Shown here one piece after another: positions 14,647 to 20,050 of a stretch of 20,050 nt of DNA (position 1 is the first letter of the stretch; each line of letters begins with the position of its first letter). This DNA comes from a virus: positions 1-20,050 of the IMG/VR virus record IMGVR_UViG_3300025310_000228. One strand, 5' to 3'. The translations under genes were made by a program, and so were the position numbers. Below the pieces are notes generated by a model. That model did no database searches. It saw only the letters and a list, made by a program, of their open reading frames with translations, and was not told the DNA's origin.

Positions 14647-15440
14647 GCTATCTGGACATCGAACAATCCGTCCATAGCGGCCAACCGCAGGAGTTATATC
14701 GGTTTTCCCAGGGCACGCAGCGCTGGCTCTACACCTCTGGGCAGGTTGCGGTGGACTACCAATCCGAGACCTATCAGCCGGCGACGATCTCGCGCGGCGG
14801 CATCGAGCAGAGCAACGAGCTCGCGCGGCTGGGGCTGGAGATCCGCATGCCGCGGAGCCTTCCCGTGGCGAGTCTGTTTCTCGCCGCCCCGCCCGAGGGT
14901 GTCGTGAGCGTGACCATCTACCGGCGCCACATCGATGATGCCGAGTTCATCACCTACTGGAAGGGGCGCGTCACCGGTGCGCGGCTGTCCGGCTCAGAGG
15001 CCACCCTCAGCTGCGAGCCGATCACAGTGAGTTTGAAACGATCCGGTTTACGAGCTCGGTATCAGTTACTGTGCCGCCACGTGCTATACTCCAGCGGATG
15101 CGGGGCGCTGAAGGACAGCTTCCGCGTGGACGGCACCGTAGCGGCGGTGAGCGGCGTGACCGTCCAGGTCGCCGTCGCCGCCAGCCGGCCGGACGGCTAC
15201 TTCGTGGGCGGCATGCTCGCCACCACCGCCGGCGCGCGCATGATCGTCGGTCACGCCGGGATCGACCTCACCCTGGTCGCTCCCATGGTCGGCCTCACGG
15301 CGGGCGATGCGGTCCAGCTCTATGCCGGCTGCGACCACACGATGGCGCATTGCAAGGACCGTTTCGGCAACCTAGACAACTTCGGCGGCTTCCCCTTCAT
15401 CCCGGTGAAGAATCCCTTCACCGGCGACGCCATCGTGTGA
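14643..15440 (+). CDS. Tail-tip hub protein, DUF2163 family, with gpL-like cysteine site
   Basis: A 265-residue protein of the DUF2163 (BR0599-type) family, which is the first hub protein of gene transfer agents and related siphophage tails. The N-terminal domain (RWLYTSGQVAVDYQSETYQP near 27-46) and the C-terminal domain (CKDRFGNLDNFGGFPFIPVK near 237-256) are diagnostic. Four cysteines, C144, C153, C230 and C237, are spaced 9 and 7 residues apart within their pairs. This is the kind of arrangement that holds the iron-sulfur cluster in lambda gpL and its relatives. The protein would join the tail tube to the tip fibre protein encoded at 15889. The start is translationally coupled to the previous gene. 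Confidence 0.85.
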   Translation: MSYLDIEQSVHSGQPQELYRFSQGTQRWLYTSGQVAVDYQSETYQPATISRGGIEQSNELARLGLEIRMPRSLPVASLFLAAPPEGVVSVTIYRRHIDDAEFITYWKGRVTGARLSGSEATLSCEPITVSLKRSGLRARYQLLCRHVLYSSGCGALKDSFRVDGTVAAVSGVTVQVAVAASRPDGYFVGGMLATTAGARMIVGHAGIDLTLVAPMVGLTAGDAVQLYAGCDHTMAHCKDRFGNLDNFGGFPFIPVKNPFTGDAIV

Positions 15441-15449
15441 GGCTTTCCC

Positions 15450-15692
15450 ATGTGGCAGCAGATCATAGTCTGGGTCGTCACCAAGGTGCTGTCGGCGCTG
15501 CTCGCGCCTCGCCCCAAGGTGCAGGATGCCCAGCCAGGCCAGATCGGCGACAAGGACGTGCCCATCGCCTCCCAGGACGCCCCCATCCCGGTGCTGTTCG
15601 GGACTCGCGTGATTTCCGGCCCAAACGTGGTCTGGTACGGCGACGTCCAGGTGCGCCCGATCCGCAAGTCCTCCTCTGGGGGCAAGAAGTGA
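15450..15692 (+). CDS. Small tail-tip protein with an amphipathic N-terminus
   Basis: An 80-residue protein. The first 19 residues (MWQQIIVWVVTKVLSALLA) are hydrophobic or amphipathic and could insert in a membrane or pack in the tail tip. The middle, with IPVLFGTRVISGPNVVWYGD near 46-65, is a motif seen at the N-terminus of many phage tail-tip proteins. The Lys/Ser-rich end (KSSSGGKK) is basic. It stands between the hub gene and the large tip protein where many relatives encode an NlpC/P60 peptidase; no peptidase motif is present. It may be a detached N-terminal piece of the tip protein. The gene is well supported by spacing and frame; its role is inferred. Confidence 0.65.
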   Translation: MWQQIIVWVVTKVLSALLAPRPKVQDAQPGQIGDKDVPIASQDAPIPVLFGTRVISGPNVVWYGDVQVRPIRKSSSGGKK

Positions 15693-15892
15693 CCACCGAG
15701 GTCATCGCTCGACTGGAGCATGCCCGCGCCCTGGGCTACTGCGCCCGCGGGATGCGGCGTTGGTTCGAGGGACGTGAACACACCTGGGCCGAATTCGTGG
15801 AGCGAGGGGTCCCCGCCGATTGGCTACGTGCCACGGGGGACGCGATGGCAATCCGTGTCGCCGAGGAAGCCGAGAAGGAGCGGGCACGATGA
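15689..15892 (+). CDS. Small conserved phage protein of the tail-tip cluster
   Basis: A 67-residue protein starting at GTG 15689, which overlaps the stop of the previous gene; a G-rich ribosome binding site (15678-15682) lies seven bases upstream. The sequence (ARLEHARALGYCARGMRRWF, then WAEFVERGVPADWLRATGDA, AMAIRVAEEAE) folds as three short helices. Similar small proteins occur next to tail-tip genes in other siphophages, where their function is unknown. The stop overlaps the next start by three bases, so it is part of the translationally coupled chain. A tail assembly factor is possible. Confidence 0.68.
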   Translation: MTTEVIARLEHARALGYCARGMRRWFEGREHTWAEFVERGVPADWLRATGDAMAIRVAEEAEKERAR

Positions 15893-18090
15893 GCGGCGGC
15901 GGCAAGGGCAGTCAGGAGTACACGGTCGGATATTGGTACGGCCTCGGCGCCCACCTCGCCCTGTGTCACGGCCCGCTGGACGCCATCACCGAGATCCGGG
16001 TGGGCGAGCGCGTCGCCTGGTCGGGCAACGTCACCGGCAACACCACCATCACCATCGACAACCCCAATCTCTTCGGCGGGGAGGAGCGCGAGGGCGGCGT
16101 GCAGGGGCCGGTGGACATCCTGATGGGCGGGCCGACCCAGGGACGCAACGCCTACCTGCAGGAGCGCCTCGGCGCCGACGTTCCGGCCTTCCGCGGCGTG
16201 GTGTCGCTGATCCTGCGCCGGGTGTGGGTCGCAGCCATGAACCCCTACATCAAGCCCTGGTCGGTGCGCGCCAAGCGGGTGCCGAGGCAGTGGTACGCGG
16301 CCAAGGCCGAGATCTCCGGCGACGCCAACCCGGCCCACATCGTGCGCGAGTGCCTCACCAACGGCGAGTGGGGCATGGGCTACCCGACGAGCGACATCGA
16401 CGACGCCAGCTTCACGGCGGCCGCCGGCACGCTCCATGCCGAGGGTTTCGGGCTGTCGCTGCTGTGGAACAAGGAAGAGACCATCGAGGACTTCATCCTG
16501 TCGGTGCTCCGGCACGTGGACGGACTGCTCTACGTCCATCCGCGCACCGGGCTCTTCACCCTCAAGCTCGCGCGCGCCGATTACACGCTCTCCAGCCTGC
16601 CGACCTTCGATCCGGGCAACATCCTGCGCATCGAGGAATTCACGCGGCCCTCCTGGGGCGAGATCACCAACCAGGTGACCGTCGTCTACCGCGACGGCGC
16701 CACGGACAAGGACGGCAGCGTCACGGTGCAGGACATCGCCGCCGTGCAGCTCAACGGCGGCGTGGTGGCGACCACGGTCAACTACCCCGGCATCAGCCGA
16801 GCGGAGCTGGCCAACCGGGTGGCCATGCGCGAGTTGAAGCAACTCGTAAGCCCCCTCGCCAAATGCACCTTCGTCGCCAACCGCCAGGCCTCCGGCCTCA
16901 ACATCGGCGACGTGGTGAAGCTCTCCTGGCCGCCCTACGGCATCGACCAGATGGTGATGCGCGTCGCGCGCATCGCCTATGGGGAGCTGGCGAACGGGGC
17001 GGTGCGAGTGGAGTGCGTGCAGGACATCTTCGGCCTGCCGCAGTCGGTCTACTCGGCACCGCCGCCCTCGGGCTGGACGGAGCCGACCAGTCTGCCGGCG
17101 CCGTGCCCCCACCAGACCCTGTTCGAGGTGCCGTACTGGTCGGTGGTCAAGGACTTCACCGGCGAGTCCCAGAGCCTGCTCGGCGACATCGGTGATCTCG
17201 ACGGCCTGGTGGCAGCCTGCGGTTCGCGCTCATCGTCGGACGCCTTCGGCTTCAAGGCGCTGGCCCGCGTCAGCGGCAGTTTTACCGACAAGGGCTTCGG
17301 CATCTTCACGCCGACGGCCGTCCTCACCGCCATGCTGCCGCAGGCGGCCACCCAGGTGGGCGTGGCGCTGACCGCCGGCATCGGCCTGGAGGAGGTGGAC
17401 GCAGGCAGCCTGGCGCTGATCGACGGCGAATGGCTCAAGGTGGTGTCGCTCAACCTCGCCACCCAGACCGTCACCCTGGAGCGCGGAATGCTCGATACGG
17501 TGCCGGCGAGCCACCCAGCCGGCAGCCGCATCTGGTTCGTGGACGGCTTCCGCCACTACCTCACGCCGGAGTATGTGGCCGGGGAGACGGTGCGCGTGAA
17601 GCTCCTCACCCGCACCGCACGCGGCACGCTGCCCGAGGCGGCGGCCACCGAGATGAGCCTGCCGCTCAACAAGCGCTTCATCCGTCCGTACTGCCCGGGC
17701 AACGCCCAGGTCAACGGCAAGCGCTACCCGACGGTGGTGGCCGGCGAGATCAACGTGAGCTGGGCCACGCGCAATCGCCAGTCCCAGACCGCCTACCTCG
17801 TGCTGCAGACCGAGGGGGCGATCACGCCGGAGACGGGCCAGACCGTCACCGTGCGCTTCTACAACGAGAACGGGCAGCTCGCGCGCACGGTGAGCGGCAT
17901 CACCGGCAACGCTACCACCTGGCCTCTGGCGCAGGAGCTTGGCGACTCCGGCCTGGGGCGCGTCAACGCGCACGTCAAGGTGGAGATCGAGGCGAGCCGC
18001 GACGGCCATGTGTCCTGGCAGAAACACGTCATCGAATTCGACCGTACCGGCTACGGCCTGCGTTACGGCGACTACTACGGGGGTGCCTGA
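15889..18090 (+). CDS. Large tail-tip / host-specificity protein (GTA gp15 / J-like)
   Basis: A 733-residue tip protein. After a Gly-rich start (MSGGGKGSQEYTVGYWYGLG), residues 25-125 form a hub-like domain with GPLDAITEIRVGERVAWSGN and VSLILRRVWVAAMNPYIKPW. Residues of about 200-390, with DGLLYVHPRTGLFTLKLARA, WGEITNQVTVVYRDG and GDVVKLSWPPYGIDQMVM, resemble the central phage-tail domain shared by lambda J and GTA tip proteins. From about 600 the sequence (INVSWATRNRQSQTAYLVLQ) looks like fibronectin-type III strands. The protein should form the tail spike that contacts the receptor and opens the tube. The start overlaps the gene upstream (ATGA) and has AAGGAG close by. It is shorter than lambda J (1132 residues). 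Confidence 0.88.
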   Translation: MSGGGKGSQEYTVGYWYGLGAHLALCHGPLDAITEIRVGERVAWSGNVTGNTTITIDNPNLFGGEEREGGVQGPVDILMGGPTQGRNAYLQERLGADVPAFRGVVSLILRRVWVAAMNPYIKPWSVRAKRVPRQWYAAKAEISGDANPAHIVRECLTNGEWGMGYPTSDIDDASFTAAAGTLHAEGFGLSLLWNKEETIEDFILSVLRHVDGLLYVHPRTGLFTLKLARADYTLSSLPTFDPGNILRIEEFTRPSWGEITNQVTVVYRDGATDKDGSVTVQDIAAVQLNGGVVATTVNYPGISRAELANRVAMRELKQLVSPLAKCTFVANRQASGLNIGDVVKLSWPPYGIDQMVMRVARIAYGELANGAVRVECVQDIFGLPQSVYSAPPPSGWTEPTSLPAPCPHQTLFEVPYWSVVKDFTGESQSLLGDIGDLDGLVAACGSRSSSDAFGFKALARVSGSFTDKGFGIFTPTAVLTAMLPQAATQVGVALTAGIGLEEVDAGSLALIDGEWLKVVSLNLATQTVTLERGMLDTVPASHPAGSRIWFVDGFRHYLTPEYVAGETVRVKLLTRTARGTLPEAAATEMSLPLNKRFIRPYCPGNAQVNGKRYPTVVAGEINVSWATRNRQSQTAYLVLQTEGAITPETGQTVTVRFYNENGQLARTVSGITGNATTWPLAQELGDSGLGRVNAHVKVEIEASRDGHVSWQKHVIEFDRTGYGLRYGDYYGGA

Positions 18091-18440
18091 TGGCTTTGAA
18101 TGATCCGAACCTGGGACTGACCTACGGTTGGGCCCAGGGCGAACACAACTGGAACGGCGGCATGGACGCCAACCTGAAGCGCCTCGGCGCCGTGGTCGGG
18201 CTGTCGGTCAAGGACCGCGACCTCGCCACGCCGCCAGCGACACCCGTGGACGGCGATCGCTACATCGTGCCGGCAGCGGCCACCGGCGTCTGGGCGGGCC
18301 GCACCGACCAGATCGCGGTACGCATCGCGGGCGTGTGGGAATACCACGTCCCCAAGATCGGCTGGACCTGCTTCGTCGAGGACGAGGGCGTGCTCTCGGT
18401 CTACAAGGCGACCGGCTGGAGCCCCGGCATCGCCGTCTGA
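18090..18440 (+). CDS. DUF2793 family phage tail-associated protein
   Basis: A 116-residue protein that fits the DUF2793 pattern: LGAVVGLSVKDRDLATPPAT, then DGDRYIVPAAATGVWAGRTD, AGVWEYHVPKIGWTCFVEDE and a final YKATGWSP. DUF2793 proteins accompany tail-tip genes in many phages and in gene transfer agents, and their short length suggests a small accessory domain of the tip or fibre. The start overlaps the tip gene stop (TGATG), so they are probably translated together. It is the last gene before the hairpin at 18465. Confidence 0.85.
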   Translation: MALNDPNLGLTYGWAQGEHNWNGGMDANLKRLGAVVGLSVKDRDLATPPATPVDGDRYIVPAAATGVWAGRTDQIAVRIAGVWEYHVPKIGWTCFVEDEGVLSVYKATGWSPGIAV

Positions 18441-18464
18441 ACCCATCCCTTTCCTTCATCCACC

Positions 18465-18493
18465 GAACCCGCCACCCGGCGGGTTCTTCGTTT
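18465..18493 (+). terminator. Probable intrinsic terminator of the structural operon
   Basis: A perfect 9-base-pair stem, GAACCCGCC (18465-18473) with GGCGGGTTC (18478-18486) around the loop ACCC, is followed by a mixed T-rich run (TTCGTTT). It stands in the only gap longer than 20 bases between 1464 and 19779, between the DUF2793 gene and the lysis cassette. The short U-tract suggests partial termination, so lysis genes could be expressed by read-through at a lower level. Confidence 0.65.
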
Positions 18494-18506
18494 CCGGAGA
18501 CCAACG

Positions 18507-18797
18507 ATGAGCCCACCCACCCTGCACGACGGCATGGTCGTCATGCCGCGCGACGAGTTCGAGGAACTGCTCGCACGCGCCGCCGAGCGCGGCGCGAGGC
18601 GCGCCCTGGCCGACGTGGGCCTCGACGGCGAGGACGCCGCCCACGACATCCGCGAGCTGCGCGGCCTGCTCGAGGCCTTCAACGCCGCCAAGCACACCGC
18701 CTGGCAGACCGTGGTCCGGCTCGTCACCACCGGCTTCCTGCTGGCCCTGGTCGCCGGCGCCGTCATCAAGCTCAAGGTGTTCGGAGGTGACCAATGA
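18507..18797 (+). CDS. DUF6127-like single-span membrane protein of the lysis cassette
   Basis: A 96-residue protein. The N-terminal half is charged and helical (MPRDEFEELLARAAERGARR, then ALADVGLDGEDAAHDIRELR), matching the DUF6127 pattern. Residues 68-88 (TVVRLVTTGFLLALVAGAVI) form one clear transmembrane segment, followed by a short positive tail. It is placed just before the holin and endolysin genes and overlaps the holin start by four bases. It could be a holin partner or antiholin, or a membrane anchor. It has GGAG (18496-18499) seven bases before the ATG. The family assignment is from memory; the membrane topology is read from the sequence. Confidence 0.72.
   Translation: MSPPTLHDGMVVMPRDEFEELLARAAERGARRALADVGLDGEDAAHDIRELRGLLEAFNAAKHTAWQTVVRLVTTGFLLALVAGAVIKLKVFGGDQ
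18783..18790 (+). promoter_or_regulatory. Full-length Shine-Dalgarno sequence for the holin
   Basis: GGAGGTGA is complementary over eight bases to the 3' end of 16S rRNA and stands three bases before the holin ATG at 18794, which itself overlaps the upstream stop. The spacing from the GGAGG core to the ATG is six bases. This is the most complete ribosome binding site noted among the gene starts examined here and suggests strong holin translation. Confidence 0.7.
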
Positions 18798-19270
18798 TCG
18801 AGACCCTGCTCGGCGGCCTCCTCGGCGGGGCCTTCCGCCTCGCTCCCGAAATCCTCAAGTGGCTCGACCGCAAGGGCGAACGCGGCCACGAGCTGGCGAT
18901 GCAGGACAAGGCGCTGGAGTTCGAGAAGCTGCGCGGCGCCCAGCGCATGGCCGAGATCGGCGCTGCTGCCGATGCCGCGTGGAACGCCGGGGCCATCGAG
19001 GCGCTGAAGGAAGCCGTCGCCTCACAAGGGCAACGATCCGGCGTGCGCTGGGCGGATGCGCTGTCGTCGAGCGTGCGGCCGGTGATCACCTATTGGTTCA
19101 TGGCGCTCTACTGCGCCGCCAAGACGGCAGCCTTCGTCGGCGCGATCGATGCGGGCGTGGAGTGGATTCCGGCCATCCAGGCCGCCTGGACCGAGGCCGA
19201 TCAGGCGCTGTGGGCCGGCGTGCTCAACTTCTGGTTCCTCGGCCGCGTCTTCGACCGAGTGCGTCCATGA
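18794..19270 (+). CDS. 3TM-type holin
   Basis: A 158-residue membrane protein of the GTA/phage 3TM holin type. Residues 1-21 form a hydrophobic N-terminal segment with LLGGLLGGAFRLAPEIL. Residues 25-75 are a charged helical loop (KGERGHELAMQDKALEFEKL). Residues 95-118 (RPVITYWFMALYCAAKTAAF) and about 139-153 (LWAGVLNFWFLGRVF) are further membrane segments. The RPVITYW motif is characteristic of the family. The holin permits or triggers the release of endolysin to the cell wall. The endolysin gene starts within its stop (ATGA), as in the lysis cassettes of many phages. Confidence 0.86.
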   Translation: MIETLLGGLLGGAFRLAPEILKWLDRKGERGHELAMQDKALEFEKLRGAQRMAEIGAAADAAWNAGAIEALKEAVASQGQRSGVRWADALSSSVRPVITYWFMALYCAAKTAAFVGAIDAGVEWIPAIQAAWTEADQALWAGVLNFWFLGRVFDRVRP

Positions 19271-19779
19271 TCGACGTGCCATTGGCTGCGGTCGGCCTGG
19301 CAAAGCGATTCGAGGGATTCCATCGGGTGCCCAAGCACGATCCGCAGCGCCGCGCGCACCCCTATATTTGCCCGGCAGGGTATTGGACGATCGGCTACGG
19401 ACACCTTTGCAAGCCTGACCATCCGCCGATCACCGAGGATGAGGGCGAGATCTATCTGGCTCAGGATCTGCGAACCGCGCTCGCCGCCACACTGCGCTAC
19501 TGTCCGGTGCTGGCGACGGAGCCCGAGGAACGGCTCGCGGCCATCGTGGACTTCACGTTCAACCTCGGCGCAGGGCGGCTGCAGACCTCGACTCTACGGC
19601 GCCGGGTCAACCAGCGCGACTGGTCGAGCGCTGCCAGGGAGCTGCGCCGGTGGGTGTATAGCGGCGGGAAGGTGCTGCCCGGGTTGGTAGTAAGGCGGAG
19701 TGCCGAGACCACGCTTCTACTCTCATCTAGACCTACGACCTCCGACTCGACCCCGCCTAATCAGGACAGTTCGGCATAA
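19267..19779 (+). CDS. Endolysin, GH24 phage lysozyme
   Basis: A 170-residue muramidase of the T4-lysozyme family that cleaves peptidoglycan. Glu16 in KRFEGF is the acid catalyst; Thr41 in WTIGYGH belongs to the active-site triad. The position of the T4 Asp20, six residues before that Thr, is Cys35 (YICPAGYWTIGYGH), as in a known CPAG subgroup of these enzymes. The segment IVDFTFNLGAGRLQTSTLRR (about 96-115) and the RR near 154 are typical of the fold. No signal peptide or signal-anchor is seen, so export should depend on the holin. The last 20 or so residues are Ser/Thr/Pro-rich and of lower GC, and look like an appended tail. The gene closes the phage cassette; no spanin gene follows. Confidence 0.9.
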   Translation: MIDVPLAAVGLAKRFEGFHRVPKHDPQRRAHPYICPAGYWTIGYGHLCKPDHPPITEDEGEIYLAQDLRTALAATLRYCPVLATEPEERLAAIVDFTFNLGAGRLQTSTLRRRVNQRDWSSAARELRRWVYSGGKVLPGLVVRRSAETTLLLSSRPTTSDSTPPNQDSSA

Positions 19780-19790
19780 AACCGGTTTTA
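19777..19790 (+). promoter_or_regulatory. 14-base perfect palindrome, possible operator
   Basis: TAAAACCGGTTTTA is a complete 14-base palindrome. It overlaps the endolysin stop and lies about 60 bases ahead of the HTH gene, the only real intergenic space at this end of the window. Perfect short palindromes with AT-rich flanks are typical of repressor or regulator binding sites. It also shares AAAAC...GTTTT arms with the hairpins at 1392, 1439 and 2894. No convincing -35/-10 pair could be fixed beside it. Confidence 0.4.
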
Positions 19791-19849
19791 ATCCCGCTGA
19801 AGCTATGGCAGAATCACTGATCATGGGTGTCTATGCTGTGGGAACCACC

Positions 19850-20050
19850 ATGTCCGACCGATGGTTGTCCGTCGAGGAAATCGCCGAATACCTCGGGGTC
19901 AGCAGGGACACGGTCTATGCGTGGATCGGGAAAAAGGACATGCCGGCCCACAAAGTAGGGAGGTTCTGGAAGTTCAAGGCCGATGAAGTCGACGAATGGG
20001 TGCGATCCGGCAAGGCGTCGGAAGAACCCGACGATGCGTCGAGCCGATGA
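19850..20050 (+). CDS. Excisionase-type helix-turn-helix DNA-binding protein
   Basis: A 66-residue protein of the small winged-helix excisionase/MerR-like type. Residues 6-26 (SVEEIAEYLGVSRDTVYAWI) form the helix-turn-helix. The wing follows as HKVGRFWKFKADEVDEWV, the usual signature of this family. ATG 19850 is chosen because the conserved domain begins directly after it; ATG 19805 in the same frame would add 15 unconserved residues. The ribosome binding site is weak (GGGAA near 19840). The gene is separated from the phage late genes by 70 bases and could be a phage excisionase or regulator, or the first gene of a host or defence operon that continues beyond the window. Confidence 0.78.
   Translation: MSDRWLSVEEIAEYLGVSRDTVYAWIGKKDMPAHKVGRFWKFKADEVDEWVRSGKASEEPDDASSR

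Noticed and set aside
19805-19849. Longer start for the HTH protein and a TATGCT promoter box at about 19831-19837
   Set aside because: The extra 15 residues are outside the conserved domain, and no -35 sequence of fair quality stands at the right distance from the TATGCT.
1-20050. The whole cluster as a gene transfer agent
   Set aside because: The tail tip and lysis genes are GTA-like, but the head genes are lambda-type (gpA, gpW, gpB, gpC, gpD, gpE) and unlike the Rhodobacter GTA head genes. Virus-like mosaics and a complete lysis cassette fit an ordinary prophage. Absence of replication and integration genes cannot be judged from this window.
1-20050. tRNA, rRNA or attachment site
   Set aside because: No cloverleaf, rRNA-like segment or flanking direct repeat could be identified by eye.

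Overview
The window is the late (morphogenesis and lysis) half of a tailed temperate phage, almost certainly a prophage in a high-GC proteobacterium. The GC content, codon use and siphophage gene content fit a beta- or gammaproteobacterium; the sequence does not allow a closer host assignment. Every confident gene is on the + strand. Neighbouring genes mostly overlap by 1-4 bases or are separated by only a few bases, so bases 1 to about 18440 look like one polycistronic late operon.

Layout. Bases 1-729 hold the C-terminal third of a lambda gpA-type large terminase, cut by the window edge. Bases 717-1181 hold an unexpected low-GC beta-rich gene of unknown function. Bases 1184-5935 form a lambda-type head module: gpW-like joining protein, gpB-like portal, gpC-like S49 protease with a nested Nu3-like scaffold, gpD-like decoration protein, gpE-like major capsid protein and FII-like connector. 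Bases 5932-7877 carry the tail terminator candidate, a small DUF7210-like protein, the tail tube protein and two overlapping tail-assembly chaperone frames. These frames are joined by a good candidate -1 slippery site, T TTT TTC. Next come a tail-region protein (7867-8508), the tape measure protein (8508-11012), two tandem paralogous aromatic-rich proteins (11013-12941), a mosaic tail-tip protein (12949-14646), a DUF2163 hub protein with a gpL-like four-cysteine site (14643-15440), two very small proteins, a large J/GTA-like tail-tip protein (15889-18090) and a DUF2793 protein (18090-18440). A hairpin at 18465-18486 probably ends this unit. The lysis cassette follows: a one-TM DUF6127-like protein, a 3TM-type holin and a GH24 endolysin. 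A separate excisionase-type helix-turn-helix gene (19850-20050) ends the window.

How it works together. The terminase packages DNA through the portal into a capsid built from gpE/gpD homologues on a scaffold that the protease removes. gpW and FII homologues close the head. The tail tube polymerises on the tape measure with help from the frameshifted chaperones. The tip and hub proteins recognise the host, and the holin/endolysin pair releases progeny. The phage is a chimera: its head is lambda-like, while its tail tip and lysis genes are of the kind found in Rhodobacter-type gene transfer agents and related siphophages.

The less ordinary signals are: (i) runs of perfect hairpins with AAAAC...GTTTT arms, one covering the portal ribosome binding site and another read in frame as the portal C-terminus; (ii) the probable -1 frameshift; (iii) the nested scaffold start; (iv) three low-GC patches that suggest recent module exchange; and (v) the tandem paralog pair behind the tape measure gene. 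I see no clear evidence of an entirely new biological system. The terminal HTH gene could be the first gene of something that lies outside the window.
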